Both the position numbers and the translations under genes were made by a program. Shown here one piece after another: positions 55,912 through 64,000 of a stretch of 64,000 nucleotides of DNA (position 1 is its first letter; each line of letters opens with the position of its first letter). The DNA comes from Massilia sp. YIM B02443 (lineage in GTDB: Bacteria; Pseudomonadota; Gammaproteobacteria; Burkholderiales; Burkholderiaceae_D). Below the pieces are notes generated by a model. That model did no database searches. It was not told where the DNA came from and was given only the letters and a program-made list of their open reading frames with translations. The stretch is taken from the NCBI RefSeq assembly GCF_030411955.1, contig NZ_JASNRA010000011.1, positions 62,001 to 126,000 of the forward strand, given 5' to 3'.

Positions 55912-58686
55912 ATGCCGCGTCACGTTTCGATCCCTACTCTCACCGCCGCCCTGCTGTCCGGCGCCCTGGTTCTTGGACTGGCCGGCTGCAGCCGCGACCA
56001 GTCGACCCCGACCCTGCTGGCCGAGGCCAAGCAATACCAGGAAAAGGGAGACCTGAAAGCCGCCCTGATCCAGCTGAAGAACGCGGTCGCGAAGAGCCCG
56101 GACGACGCCAACGCCCGCCTGCAGCTGGGCACGCTGTACCTGGAAACCGGTGACGCGGTCTCGGCCGACAAGGAACTGCGCCGCGCGGCCAGCCTCGGCA
56201 CCAACCCGGAACAGGTGCTGCCACTGCTGGCGCGCGCGCTGCAGCAGCAGGGCAAGTTCAAGGAATCGCTGGAAGAGCTGAAACCGGAGACGGTGGCCAA
56301 GTCGGCGCCGCTGCTGGCGCTGCGCGGCGACGCCCTGCTGGCCACCCAGCAGCCGGATGCAGCCAAGGAAGCCTACCAGGCGGCGCTGGCGCTGGCGCCG
56401 AACAACGGCGCTGCCCTGACCGGCATGGCACGCCACGCCATGCTCGCCGGCAGCCGCGAAGAAGCCGAGCTGTACGCGATCGCCGCCACCGAGAAGGACG
56501 CCGGCAATCCCGACGTCTGGAACTTCCGCGGCGCCATGCTGCGCGCCTCCAACAAGCCGGACGAAGCGCTGGCCGCCTACGACAAGGTGATCGCGCTGCG
56601 CCCGAACGACGTCAACGCCCGCATCGAGCAGGCCTACCTGCACATTAACCAGGGCAAGTACGACCTGGCCAAGGCCGACATCGACGCGGCCCGCAAGGCC
56701 GCCCCGAATTCGCTGCTGGCGACCTATGCCCAGGCCCTGCTCGACTACAGCCAGGGCAAGCACGCGCAGGCGCGCGACGCGCTGCAGAAGGTGCTGAAGG
56801 CGGCGCCGGAACACATGCCGAGCATCCTGCTGGCTGGCGCGGTCGAACTGAACCTGGGTTCGCTGCAGCAGTCCGAGCAGCACTTGCGCAAGTACCTGGA
56901 CAACGACCCCAACAACGTCTACGCACGCAAGCTGCTGGCCCAGACGCTGCTCAAGAGCGCCCAGCCGCGCGACGCGGTGGCGGTGCTGGCGCCGACCCTG
57001 GAAAAGGGTAATGCCGACGCCCAGCTGCTGGCGCTGGCCGGCGAGTCGTATATGCAGGCGCGCGAGTTCGGCAAGGCCACCGGCTACCTCGAGCAGGCCG
57101 CGAAACTGGCGCCGGAAGCGGCCGTGGTGCGCACCTCGCTCGGCCTGGCGCGTTTGAACCAGGGCCAGCCCGGCCCGGCGATCGCCGACCTGCAGCGCGC
57201 CACCGAGCTCGATCCCAAGTCGCCGGCCGCACTGAGCGCGCTGGTCGAGGCCGAAACCGGCCTGAAGCACTATGACAAGGCGCTGGACGCCGCCAGCCGC
57301 CTGCAGGCGCTGCAGCCGGACAGCCCGGCGCCGCTGAACATGATCGCCACCGTGCACCTGGCCAAGGGTGACCAGAACGCCGCGCGCGCGGCGCTGGAAA
57401 AAGCGGTGGCGATGCAGCCGACCTACTTCCCGGCCGTGACCCAGCTGGTGCGCCTGGACCTGGCCGCCAACAAGCCGGAGGACGCGAAGAAGCGTTTCGA
57501 GGCGCTGCTGGAAAAGGACAAGAAGAACTTCGGCGCCATGGTCGGCCTGGCCGAACTGGCGATGCTGCAGAACCGTCCCGAAGAAGCCACCCGCCTGCTG
57601 GAAAAGGCCCAGGCCGAGAACCCGGACGCGGTCGCGGCCGCCATCAAGCTCGGCGGGCACTACCTGAACACCAAGCAGGAACAGAAGGCGCTGACGCTGG
57701 CGCGCAACCAGCTGACCCAGCACCCGACCAACCCCGACGTGCTCGACCTGCTGGGTCAGGCCCAGCTGGCCAACAAGGACGCCGGCGGCGCGCTCGATAC
57801 CTATACCAAGCTGATCAACGTGCTGCCGAAGTCGGCGCTGGCGCAGATGCGCCTGGCGCAGACCCAGGCGCTGCTCAAGAACGACAGCGCCGCCGCCGAG
57901 GCGCTCAAGCGTGCGGTGGCGCTGCAGCCCGACCTGCTGCAGGCGCGCATTGCCCAGATCGAACTGGCGATCCGGCGCGGCCGCACCGACGAGGCGCTGA
58001 CCCTGGCGCGCGAGGTGCAGAAGGAAAAACCGGATGCCCCGACCGGCTTCCTGCTGGAAGGCGACCTGCACCTGGCGATGAAGAAGCCGAATGAGGCGCT
58101 GGCCGCCTATGACAAGGCGTTCGCGATCCAGCCGACCCCGGGCCTGGTCGTGCGCAGCGCCGGCGTGCTGCGCCAGCAAGGCAAGCACGCGGAAGCACAG
58201 GCGCGCGTGGCGAACTGGCTGAAAAAGCATCCCGACGATCCGCAGGCGCTGATGTTCCAGGCCGAGATGCACCTGGCGGCCAAGCAGTTCAAGCCGGCCG
58301 TCGGCATCCTGGAACAGATCGTCAAGCGTCATCCGAACAACGTCCCGGCCCTGAACAACCTGGCCTGGGCCCAGCAGCAGGAAAACGATCCGCGCGCGCT
58401 GGCCACCGCCGAGCAGGCCTACAAACTGGCCGCCAACAGCCCGGCGGTGATGGATACCCTGGGCTGGCTGCTGGTCGAGCAGGGCAATGTCGAGCGCGGC
58501 GTGCCGCTGCTGCAAAAAGCAGCGGCCGCGGCGCCGACGGCGCTGGACATCCGCTATCACCTGGCGGTCGGCCTGAGCAAGGCGGGGAACAAGCAGGGCG
58601 CGCGCAAGGAGCTCGAAGCGCTGCTGGCGCAGAACAAACCGTTCGCCCAGATCGAGGACGCGCGTTCGTTGCTAAAAACCCTGTAA
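55912..58686 (+). CDS. prsT: PEP-CTERM system TPR lipoprotein PrsT
   Basis: This 924-residue protein has a lipobox LAGC (Cys26) and about 20 tetratricopeptide repeats filling the rest. The repeated WNFRGAMLRASNKPDEALAAYDKVIAL-like units and the length fit PrsT of XrtA/PEP-CTERM exopolysaccharide systems. PrsT is thought to help polysaccharide or protein assembly at the envelope. ATG at 55912 follows a GAGGAAG ribosome site; the upstream frame back to 55774 is low in GC and not coding-like. No PrsK/PrsR or exosortase gene is in the window; they probably lie past the right edge or elsewhere. Confidence 0.9.
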   Translation: MPRHVSIPTLTAALLSGALVLGLAGCSRDQSTPTLLAEAKQYQEKGDLKAALIQLKNAVAKSPDDANARLQLGTLYLETGDAVSADKELRRAASLGTNPEQVLPLLARALQQQGKFKESLEELKPETVAKSAPLLALRGDALLATQQPDAAKEAYQAALALAPNNGAALTGMARHAMLAGSREEAELYAIAATEKDAGNPDVWNFRGAMLRASNKPDEALAAYDKVIALRPNDVNARIEQAYLHINQGKYDLAKADIDAARKAAPNSLLATYAQALLDYSQGKHAQARDALQKVLKAAPEHMPSILLAGAVELNLGSLQQSEQHLRKYLDNDPNNVYARKLLAQTLLKSAQPRDAVAVLAPTLEKGNADAQLLALAGESYMQAREFGKATGYLEQAAKLAPEAAVVRTSLGLARLNQGQPGPAIADLQRATELDPKSPAALSALVEAETGLKHYDKALDAASRLQALQPDSPAPLNMIATVHLAKGDQNAARAALEKAVAMQPTYFPAVTQLVRLDLAANKPEDAKKRFEALLEKDKKNFGAMVGLAELAMLQNRPEEATRLLEKAQAENPDAVAAAIKLGGHYLNTKQEQKALTLARNQLTQHPTNPDVLDLLGQAQLANKDAGGALDTYTKLINVLPKSALAQMRLAQTQALLKNDSAAAEALKRAVALQPDLLQARIAQIELAIRRGRTDEALTLAREVQKEKPDAPTGFLLEGDLHLAMKKPNEALAAYDKAFAIQPTPGLVVRSAGVLRQQGKHAEAQARVANWLKKHPDDPQALMFQAEMHLAAKQFKPAVGILEQIVKRHPNNVPALNNLAWAQQQENDPRALATAEQAYKLAANSPAVMDTLGWLLVEQGNVERGVPLLQKAAAAAPTALDIRYHLAVGLSKAGNKQGARKELEALLAQNKPFAQIEDARSLLKTL

Positions 58687-58765
58687 CCGACTAGTATCCC
58701 AGTAGAAAAAAATCGACAGGACCGCGCACGGACTGGCATCAAAAGCGCGGCATTGCGCCAAAACG

Positions 58766-58787
58766 CCACCCGCTTGGCGGCGGGTGG
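58766..58787 (+). other. Hairpin upstream of the N-acyl synthase-like gene
   Basis: An 8-bp stem (CCACCCGC/GCGGGTGG) with a 6-nt loop ends 21 nt before the ATG at 58809, ahead of a GAGGAT ribosome site. It has no T tract and could modulate translation. Confidence 0.35.
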
Positions 58788-58808
58788 TGGAACCGAGGAT
58801 TTCCTGCC

Positions 58809-59588
58809 ATGACCAATCAAGCGAACCGCATGGAATCGGAGCCGGAAGGCTCCGCCGCCGAATTTCTATCGAACACTCACATTGCTGAGGACCGGGATAA
58901 GATAGCGGACTTAGAAACTGAGGATGTTATCGTGAACCAAGATTCGTATGGAATCCGGCTTACCGATACGCCGAATGGGCGCAATTCGGCCAGCATGTTG
59001 GTGAACAAGATGTATGCGTGGCGCGGTTATGCGGGCACGCACCAGCTGACGGATGATCCGAACCGCATTACGCTGACCGCGACCGACAAGGGCGACGTGG
59101 TGGGCACCCTGACGATCGGACTGGATACTCAGATCGGCCTGATGGCCGACCAGATCTTCCGCGAAGAACTCGACATCCACCGTCAACGTGGCGCCAAGCT
59201 GTGCGAATTCACCAAACTCGCGTTCGACCCGTCGGTGCGCTCGAAAGCCTCGCTGGCCAATCTGTTCCACCTGGCCGTGATTTATGCGCGCGATATCCAC
59301 GGCTGCACCGATATCGTGATCGAAGTGAATCCGCGCCATCGCCGCTTTTACCAGCAGATGCTCGGTTTCCAGCGCGAAGGCGAAATGAAAACCAATCCGC
59401 GCGTGAATGCGCCGGCCTACCTGCTGCGCATCGGCCTCGATTATGTCACCGAGCAGATCAGGCAATTCGGCGGCACCTTCGCCGAAGACACCAGCGAACG
59501 CTCGTTTTATCCGTATTTCTTTTCGGCGCGCGAAGAAGAAGGCATTATCAGCCGCCTGCGCCGGATCGACGAACACCAGGCAGTCTGA
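58809..59588 (+). CDS. N-acyl amino acid synthase-like acyltransferase (PEP-CTERM associated)
   Basis: This 259-residue protein has a GNAT/autoinducer-synthase-like fold. It resembles FeeM-type N-acyl amino acid synthases and the acyltransferase associated with PEP-CTERM/exosortase systems. Visible segments are LVNKMYAWRGYAG, CEFTKLAFDPSVRSKASLANLFHLAVIYARDIHGCTDIVIEVNPRHRRFYQQMLGFQREGE and the RRFYQQMLGF helix. It would transfer an acyl chain, probably from acyl-ACP, to an amine. A second start is plausible: GTG at 58932 with a TGAGGA site 8 nt earlier, where family similarity begins and the preceding codons lose GC bias. It precedes the ThiF gene by 105 bp. Confidence 0.75.
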   Translation: MTNQANRMESEPEGSAAEFLSNTHIAEDRDKIADLETEDVIVNQDSYGIRLTDTPNGRNSASMLVNKMYAWRGYAGTHQLTDDPNRITLTATDKGDVVGTLTIGLDTQIGLMADQIFREELDIHRQRGAKLCEFTKLAFDPSVRSKASLANLFHLAVIYARDIHGCTDIVIEVNPRHRRFYQQMLGFQREGEMKTNPRVNAPAYLLRIGLDYVTEQIRQFGGTFAEDTSERSFYPYFFSAREEEGIISRLRRIDEHQAV

Positions 59589-59693
59589 ATGGCGCCGCGG
59601 CTGTCAAGGCCGCGGTATCGTTTCGCCATTTCCAGTGCACGCACCATCGCGCCGCCGCACCAGATCACCATCGCAGCACATCTCTATTTCACC

Positions 59694-60584
59694 ATGACGA
59701 AACCATTTCGCTATGAGCAGGCGTTTGCCCGCAACATCGGCTGGGTCACGCCGGCCGAGCAGCAGCAGCTGCGCAACAAACGGGTCGCCATCGCCGGCGG
59801 CGGCGGCGTCGGCGGCGTCCACCTCTTGACCCTGGCGCGCCTGGGCGTGAGCAAGTTCCGCATCGCCGATTTCGACACCTTCGACGTCGCCAACTTCAAC
59901 CGCCAGGTCGGCGCCATGATGTCGACCCTGGACCAGCCCAAGGTCGAGGTGATGGCGCGCATGGCGCGCGACATCAATCCCGAGATCGAGATCGAGGTGT
60001 TCCCGCAAGGCATCGACGCCGGCAACCTGGACGCCTTTTTGAAAGACGTCGACCTGTACGTCGACGCGCTCGACTTCTTCGCCTTCCAGGCGCGCAAGGA
60101 CACCTTCGCCACCTGCGCCCGGCTCGGCATCCCGGCCACCACGGTGGCGCCGCTGGGCATGGGCGCGGCCCTGCTCAACTTCTTGCCGGGCGGGATGACC
60201 TTCGAGGAATACTTCCGCTGGGACGGACTGGCCTCGGACGCCGACAAGGCGGTGCACTTCGTGGTCGGGCTGGCGCCGGCCGGCCTGCACCGGCCCTACC
60301 TGGTGGTGCCGGAAGCGGTCAATTTCGTCGAGCGGCGCGGCCCCTCGACCATCATGGCCTGCCAGCTGTGCGCCGGCGTGATGGGCACCGAGGCGCTCAA
60401 GATCCTGCTGGGACGCGGCAAGGTGCTGGCGGCGCCCTGCGGCGTGCAGTTCGACGCCTACCGCAACAAGGTGGTGCGCACCTGGCGTCCGGGCGGCAAC
60501 CGCAATCCGCTGCACCGCCTGATGATCGCGGTCGGCAAGCGCCAGCTGGCCAAGGACCTGGCGGCGGCGGGAGCGGCGGCATGA
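59694..60584 (+). CDS. ThiF/MoeB-like E1-type adenylyltransferase
   Basis: This 296-residue protein has the ATP-binding motif VAIAGGGGVGGVH (residues 31-43), acidic RIADFDTFDVANFNRQVG with the conserved Asp and Arg, and QPKVEVM. A CxxC (CQLC) is near residue 225, but the second CxxC of MoeB/ThiF is not clear. It should adenylate a C-terminal carboxylate or small acid. The start at 59694 was chosen because the upstream residues are not family-like. Its stop overlaps the nitroreductase start (ATGA). Confidence 0.85.
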   Translation: MTKPFRYEQAFARNIGWVTPAEQQQLRNKRVAIAGGGGVGGVHLLTLARLGVSKFRIADFDTFDVANFNRQVGAMMSTLDQPKVEVMARMARDINPEIEIEVFPQGIDAGNLDAFLKDVDLYVDALDFFAFQARKDTFATCARLGIPATTVAPLGMGAALLNFLPGGMTFEEYFRWDGLASDADKAVHFVVGLAPAGLHRPYLVVPEAVNFVERRGPSTIMACQLCAGVMGTEALKILLGRGKVLAAPCGVQFDAYRNKVVRTWRPGGNRNPLHRLMIAVGKRQLAKDLAAAGAAA

Positions 60585-61681
60585 GCGCGCCCGACACCGA
60601 CAGCCCGGCGTACAGGATCGCCGACCTGGCGCGCTGGGCGCCCAGCGGCGACAATATGCAGACCTGGGCGTTCGAGATCGCCGCGCCCGACCACCTGGTG
60701 GTGCACGCGCACGACACGCGCGACCACTGCGTCTACGACCGCGACGGCCACCCGAGCCAGATCGCCTTCGGCGCCCTGCTCGAGACGATCGCCATTGCCG
60801 CCACCGGCCTCGGCCTGCGCGCCGAGATCACGCGCCGTCCCACGGCGGCGGCGCCGGCCAACGGCGCCGAACCGCTGCGCCTGCAATTCGACGCGCGCTT
60901 CGTGCCCGAACCCGGCCTGGCGCCCGACCCGTTGATCGCGGCCATCGAAAAGCGCACCGTGCAGCGCCGGCCGATGCGCACGCGTCCTTTGACGGACGAG
61001 CACAAGCGCATCCTGCAGGCGGCGGTCGGCGACGGCTACGAACTGGCCTGGATCGAAGGCAGCGGCCCGAAATGGAAAGCGGCGCGCCTGATGTTCGACA
61101 ACGCCCGGCTGCGCCTGACCATGCCGGAAGCGTTCGAGACCCACCGCTCGATCATCGACTGGAATGCCTGGGAGAGCACGCACCGGGTGCCGGACCGCGC
61201 GCTCGGCGTCGATCCGGGCACGCTCAAGCTGATGAAATGGGCCATGGGCAGCTGGGGCCGCATGTCGGTCGTGAACACCCTGATGGGCACCTGGGCGCCG
61301 CGCCTGCAGATGGACCTGGTGCCGGGCCTGGCCTGCGCCGCCCACTTCGTGCTCAAGGCGCGCAGCAGGCCACAGACGATCGACGACTACGTCGCCGCCG
61401 GCCGCGCGCTGCAGCGCTTCTGGCTGAGCATGACCAATCTGGGGCTGTACATGCAGCCCGAGATGACCCCGCTGATCTTTTCGAAATACGTGCGCGAGAA
61501 CGACGACCGCTTCACTGCCAAGCCGGGCCTGTGGGAATACGCGCGCAAGCTCGAGCGCCAGACGGCCGAGCTGGTGTTCACCGATGCGCTGCATCCGGTC
61601 TACATGGGACGGCTGGGCTATGGTCCGGCGCCGAAGGCGCGCTCCAAGCGCAAACCGTTGACCGAACTGCTGGTGAATTGA
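60581..61681 (+). CDS. Nitroreductase-family flavoprotein, partner of the E1-like enzyme
   Basis: This 366-residue protein starts YRIADLARWAPSGDNMQTWAFEI, the FMN-binding opening of the nitroreductase fold. It continues to GALLETIAIAATGLGLRAEITRRP. The second half (TNLGLYMQPEMTPLIFSKYVREND) is the other conserved region. Large nitroreductases of this size resemble the C-terminal half of MoeY (Rv1355c-like) proteins, which carry ThiF and nitroreductase parts in one chain. It overlaps the ThiF gene by ATGA and is followed by a terminator. The substrate is unknown. Confidence 0.82.
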   Translation: MSAPDTDSPAYRIADLARWAPSGDNMQTWAFEIAAPDHLVVHAHDTRDHCVYDRDGHPSQIAFGALLETIAIAATGLGLRAEITRRPTAAAPANGAEPLRLQFDARFVPEPGLAPDPLIAAIEKRTVQRRPMRTRPLTDEHKRILQAAVGDGYELAWIEGSGPKWKAARLMFDNARLRLTMPEAFETHRSIIDWNAWESTHRVPDRALGVDPGTLKLMKWAMGSWGRMSVVNTLMGTWAPRLQMDLVPGLACAAHFVLKARSRPQTIDDYVAAGRALQRFWLSMTNLGLYMQPEMTPLIFSKYVRENDDRFTAKPGLWEYARKLERQTAELVFTDALHPVYMGRLGYGPAPKARSKRKPLTELLVN

Positions 61682-61700
61682 GCAACAGCGGCAGGAACGA

Positions 61701-61724
61701 GGCGGGCTGCGGCCCGCCTTTTTT
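61701..61724 (+). terminator. Terminator after the nitroreductase gene
   Basis: The perfect stem GGCGGGC/GCCCGCC around TGCG is followed by six T residues, 20 bp after the stop. Confidence 0.92.
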
Positions 61725-61773
61725 GCGCCCGTCAGCGCGAGCAGCGACAAGAACCGGCACAAAACAACAGACG

Positions 61774-61800
61774 AAAAAAAAGAGCGGGCAATGCCCGCTC
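61774..61800 (-). terminator. Terminator after the PEP-CTERM gene
   Basis: On the minus strand the stem GAGCGGGC/GCCCGCTC is followed by a run of T residues, about 25-50 bp after the PEP-CTERM stop. Confidence 0.88.
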
Positions 61801-61824
61801 TTCTTCATTCACGCTGGAGAAAGC

Positions 61825-62700
61825 TTAGGCTTTCTTGGCGCGCTTGCGGCTGATCACGCCAGCGCCCAGCATGGCGATGCCGAACAGGGCCAGCGAGCCT
61901 GGTTCCGGCACTTCAGCCAGTTGCTCGCCCAGTTTGAACTGACCGTTGTTGCCAACGAAGAAGTACTGGCCAGGAGCATTGGCGTAGCTGCCCGAACCGC
62001 AGCCAGGACCGCTGAAGCCGGCGAATTGGCAAGCGACTTCCGACACCAGGTTGCCGCGTGGGGTTGCCAGGGTGTTGGCGTTGGTGAACGCGAACGACAG
62101 GACCGATTCCATCGACAGGTCGTTACCGTTGCCACGGAAGAAGTAGCCAGCTGCCAGGCCGCCTTCGACGGCGCGCGCGGTCACGCTGACCTGGCCGTTG
62201 TTGGTCGGGCTGCCGTTGGCGTCGACGGTGCCGCCGCCGCCTGGCAGGACTTCGAATTCGGCGATCAGGTTGCCCACATTGGCGCCGTAGATGCCGTTGG
62301 TCGAGGTGAACTGGTTGGTGTCCGACTGGTACATCTTGATGGTGCCGCCGGTGAAGCTGAAGGCGCCGCCGAAGGTGCCGGTGCCGGATGCTTCGAAGGT
62401 GGCGGTGATGTTACCGCGCGGATTCAGCTGGTTGAAGTAACCGGTCTGCTGGTTGTCGCCGTAAGGCACTGCGAACACGGCGTGTTCGCGGAAGTTGAAG
62501 CTACCGGCGCTCGAACCGGCCGACAGCTGGATGAATGCGTTGCCGGTGATGTCCAGGTATTCGCCGATCGTGACGCCGTTGGCGAAGCCGGTGCCTGCCG
62601 GGTTGAACACCCAGTCGTTCATCACGGTATCTGCATTTGCGGAACCAGCCATTGCCACGGTCACAGCTGCAGCGCAGCCCAGTTTCTTCAGGAAATTCAT
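61825..62700 (-). CDS. PEP-CTERM sorted surface protein
   Basis: This 291-residue protein has a signal peptide ending near AGSANA. A Gly/Asn/Thr-rich exported domain with few cysteines follows. The C-terminal sorting signal reads VPEPGSLALFGIAMLGAGVI then RKRAKKA (from residue 264): a PEP motif, a hydrophobic helix and a basic tail. Exosortase would cut near PEP and may anchor it or hand it to the exopolysaccharide matrix. A consensus sigma-54 promoter lies 55 bp upstream. No partner for function is recognised. Confidence 0.92.
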   Translation of the reverse strand: MNFLKKLGCAAAVTVAMAGSANADTVMNDWVFNPAGTGFANGVTIGEYLDITGNAFIQLSAGSSAGSFNFREHAVFAVPYGDNQQTGYFNQLNPRGNITATFEASGTGTFGGAFSFTGGTIKMYQSDTNQFTSTNGIYGANVGNLIAEFEVLPGGGGTVDANGSPTNNGQVSVTARAVEGGLAAGYFFRGNGNDLSMESVLSFAFTNANTLATPRGNLVSEVACQFAGFSGPGCGSGSYANAPGQYFFVGNNGQFKLGEQLAEVPEPGSLALFGIAMLGAGVISRKRAKKA

Positions 62701-62754
62701 GTTCGTCTACCTCGCTCTAGGTTAATCGGTTGCACACACACACGTCCTTCTATT

Positions 62755-62770
62755 AGCAATCCCCGTGCCA
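62755..62770 (-). promoter_or_regulatory. Sigma-54 (RpoN) promoter of the PEP-CTERM gene
   Basis: On the minus strand TGGCACG, four bases (GGGA) and TTGCT match the -24/-12 consensus at every conserved position, with the required GG-N10-GC spacing. The predicted start is about 40 nt before the ATG. RpoN with the PrsK/PrsR pair controls PEP-CTERM genes in Zoogloea-type bacteria. Confidence 0.88.
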
Positions 62771-62799
62771 GCTTTTCGACTTCTTTTAAAATCAAAGAC

Positions 62800-63384
62800 T
62801 TAAACTAGATAGTTAGAGAAGAAACAAGAGCTATGTAAAAATTCCCGACAGTTTACAAGCTGTTTCCAGGGCTTACACCACCAAATCTTGCTTCGGTGAA
62901 ATGAAAGCTTTGTGGAATAGATGACCAGATAACAATACAGGCGGCTGAGGAACCAATTGCCTCGGATGGACAAGACGACGCGTGCGCCCCCGCTGAAGCG
63001 ATCGCCGCATGCAGGGGTTGGCGGCTGCAGGGCGCGCAGGAACAGCGCGTCCATCAGTACCAGCAGCGCCAAGTTCGGACGGCCGGCCTCGGCCGCCACC
63101 AGTGTCGCTGCCGGGATCATGGCGCCCAGCACCCGGCGCAGGTAGCGCAAGGTATAGAACAGCGGTCGTGTCAGTTCCAGCTCGGCCGCGCGCCCGGCCT
63201 TGGCCAGGCGGCGGCGCGCCGCGCCGTGGCCGTTCAGCGCTGCCGGCGGGTGTGCGGATTCAGGGTGGATGCGCTTGCCATGCGGTGTCCTCGAAATAAG
63301 GCAGCCATACGCCGCAAGCTCGGGACAAGCAAGGCCCATGGCAATCCGGCATGAAAAACATTTCGTGCGCGGCCGTAAAGACAC
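62800..63384 (-). CDS. Doubtful reading frame, possible decayed membrane gene
   Basis: The 194-codon frame begins with GTG and lacks a convincing ribosome site. Its middle (about 63000-63300) has strong GC bias at third positions and reads LELTRPLFYTLRYLRRVLGAMIPAATLVAA, as a real helical membrane segment would. Both ends lose this bias, and the last 60 codons are AT-rich and look noncoding. It may be a remnant between the export gene and the PEP-CTERM gene, or a short gene with other ends. The rest of 62771-63517 holds no other gene. Confidence 0.3.
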   Translation of the reverse strand: MSLRPRTKCFSCRIAMGLACPELAAYGCLISRTPHGKRIHPESAHPPAALNGHGAARRRLAKAGRAAELELTRPLFYTLRYLRRVLGAMIPAATLVAAEAGRPNLALLVLMDALFLRALQPPTPACGDRFSGGARVVLSIRGNWFLSRLYCYLVIYSTKLSFHRSKIWWCKPWKQLVNCREFLHSSCFFSNYLV

Positions 63385-63457
63385 AGCAAGAAGCGTGCCT
63401 TTGGATTGCCAATAGGAAAAACTACTTTATAAACAGGAATATAGCGACACGACCGAA

Positions 63458-63495
63458 CCGGCATTCATTGCATTAGCAGTAAGAATGAATGCCGG
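63458..63495 (-). terminator. Inverted repeat after the polysaccharide export gene
   Basis: A 12-bp perfect stem (CCGGCATTCATT/AATGAATGCCGG) with a 14-nt loop starts 22 bp past the export-gene stop. It lacks a clear T run, so it is a possible terminator or stabiliser. Confidence 0.55.
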
Positions 63496-63517
63496 CTGTA
63501 AATTTATCGCCAGGAAA

Positions 63518-64000
63518 TCAGAAGAAGCTTTCCGGGATGATCAGCACGTCGCCCGGACGCATCATGACGTTGGCCGAGATGTCGCCGTCGCGGATCAGGT
63601 CATCCAGGCGCACGGTCAGTTTTTCCTGCTTGCCGTCGACATTGCGCACGATGCTGGCCTTGTTGCCGGCAGCGAATTCGGTAACGCCGCCGACCGCGAT
63701 CAGCACGTCCATCAGCGACATTTCGCGGCGGTACGGCAGTGCCTGCGGACGGGCGGCCTGGCCGATCACGCGGATCTGCTCGCCATAATTGCCGACGAAG
63801 TTGGTCACCACCACGGTCACCACCGGCTGCTGGATGAACTTGGCCAGCGCCTGTTCGATATCGCGCGCCAGCTGGGTCGAGGTCTTGCCCGCGGCCGGCA
63901 GGTCTTCGACCAGCGGGGTAGTGATCTTGCCGTCAGGACGCACCGGCACCGACATCGACACTTCCGGATTGCGCCAGACGATGATGTTGACCGCGTCGCC
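63518..64000 (-). CDS. Polysaccharide export protein, C-terminal part (cut by window edge)
   Basis: The last 160 residues are visible and the gene enters from the right edge. The frame reads GDAVNIIVWRNPEVSMSVPVRPDGKI, the start of the Poly_export domain, then TTPLVEDLPAAGKTSTQLARDIEQAL and one SLBB segment (IRVIGQAARPQALPYRREMSLMDVLIAVGGVTEFAAG). It ends VMMRPGDVLIIPESFF. This is the Wza-like outer-membrane exporter, probably of the XrtA/EPS system. The N-terminal signal and lipobox are outside the window. The exopolysaccharide locus probably continues to the right. Confidence 0.9.
   Translation of the reverse strand, partial: GDAVNIIVWRNPEVSMSVPVRPDGKITTPLVEDLPAAGKTSTQLARDIEQALAKFIQQPVVTVVVTNFVGNYGEQIRVIGQAARPQALPYRREMSLMDVLIAVGGVTEFAAGNKASIVRNVDGKQEKLTVRLDDLIRDGDISANVMMRPGDVLIIPESFF

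Noticed and set aside
58735..58765. A sigma-54 site before the N-acyl synthase-like gene (TGGCATCAAAAGCGC)
   Set aside because: Spacing is right but the -12 half reads GCGC instead of TTGC, too weak to call.

Overview
The window is GC-rich chromosomal DNA whose genes point to a betaproteobacterium of the Oxalobacteraceae, most likely Massilia or a close relative. This is inferred from the gpmA/rhodanese/grxC/secB/gpsA order, petABC followed by sspA-sspB, a tad pilus operon, and XrtA-type PEP-CTERM genes. Coding density is high. No insertion sequence, CRISPR array or prophage was seen.

Layout: (1) 1-4.8 kb: an EnvC-like murein hydrolase activator (cut by the left edge) and gpmA on the minus strand, diverging from rhodanese-grxC-secB-SH3 protein-gpsA. 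(2) 5-7.9 kb: a minus-strand run of cupin, DUF2461-type protein, membrane-anchored HtrA/DegS protease and mscL. (3) 8-12.3 kb: cytochrome bc1 genes petABC, sspA, sspB and tRNA-Thr(UGU). (4) 12.4-13.2 kb: a HipB-like regulator and a decayed hipA remnant next to the tRNA. (5) 13.4-33.8 kb: a beta-glucan/glucose utilisation locus. It holds a glucose-type ABC transporter, a LacI repressor, GH1 and GH3 glucosidases, glucokinase, a hexose MFS carrier, a TonB-dependent receptor with SapC, cupin_8 and flavin-halogenase-like partners, and a secreted CE4-GH16 fusion. (6) 34-35.1 kb: an Old Yellow Enzyme. (7) 35.1-46 kb: a tad/flp pilus operon on the minus strand, with an unusual AAA+ ATPase. (8) 46.3-48.7 kb: convergent c-di-GMP genes (GGDEF and HD-GYP). 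(9) 48.9-52.2 kb: the fused acyl-CoA mutase icmF behind a perfect 20-bp palindrome. (10) 52.3-64 kb: surface-polymer and PEP-CTERM genes. These are a deacetylase-LMW phosphatase-ATP-grasp operon, prsT, an N-acyl amino acid synthase-like protein followed by a ThiF/nitroreductase pair, a PEP-CTERM protein behind a textbook sigma-54 promoter, and the 3' end of a polysaccharide export gene.

The strongest regulatory reading is in region 5. Four near-identical 14-bp LacI-type palindromes lie before the ABC operon, the GH1 operon, the TonB receptor and the CE4-GH16 gene. At three of them a good sigma-70 promoter ends 13-14 nt before the operator. This suggests one co-regulated pathway: secreted GH16 cuts the glucan, the TonB receptor imports oligosaccharides, GH3 and GH1 release glucose, the ABC and MFS carriers import it, and Glk phosphorylates it. 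The functions of the halogenase-like, SapC and cupin_8 partners, of the N-acyl synthase/E1-like/nitroreductase set, and of the tad-linked ATPase are not established, and these are the best candidates for undescribed biology here. All product names come from reading translated sequence; no database search was possible.
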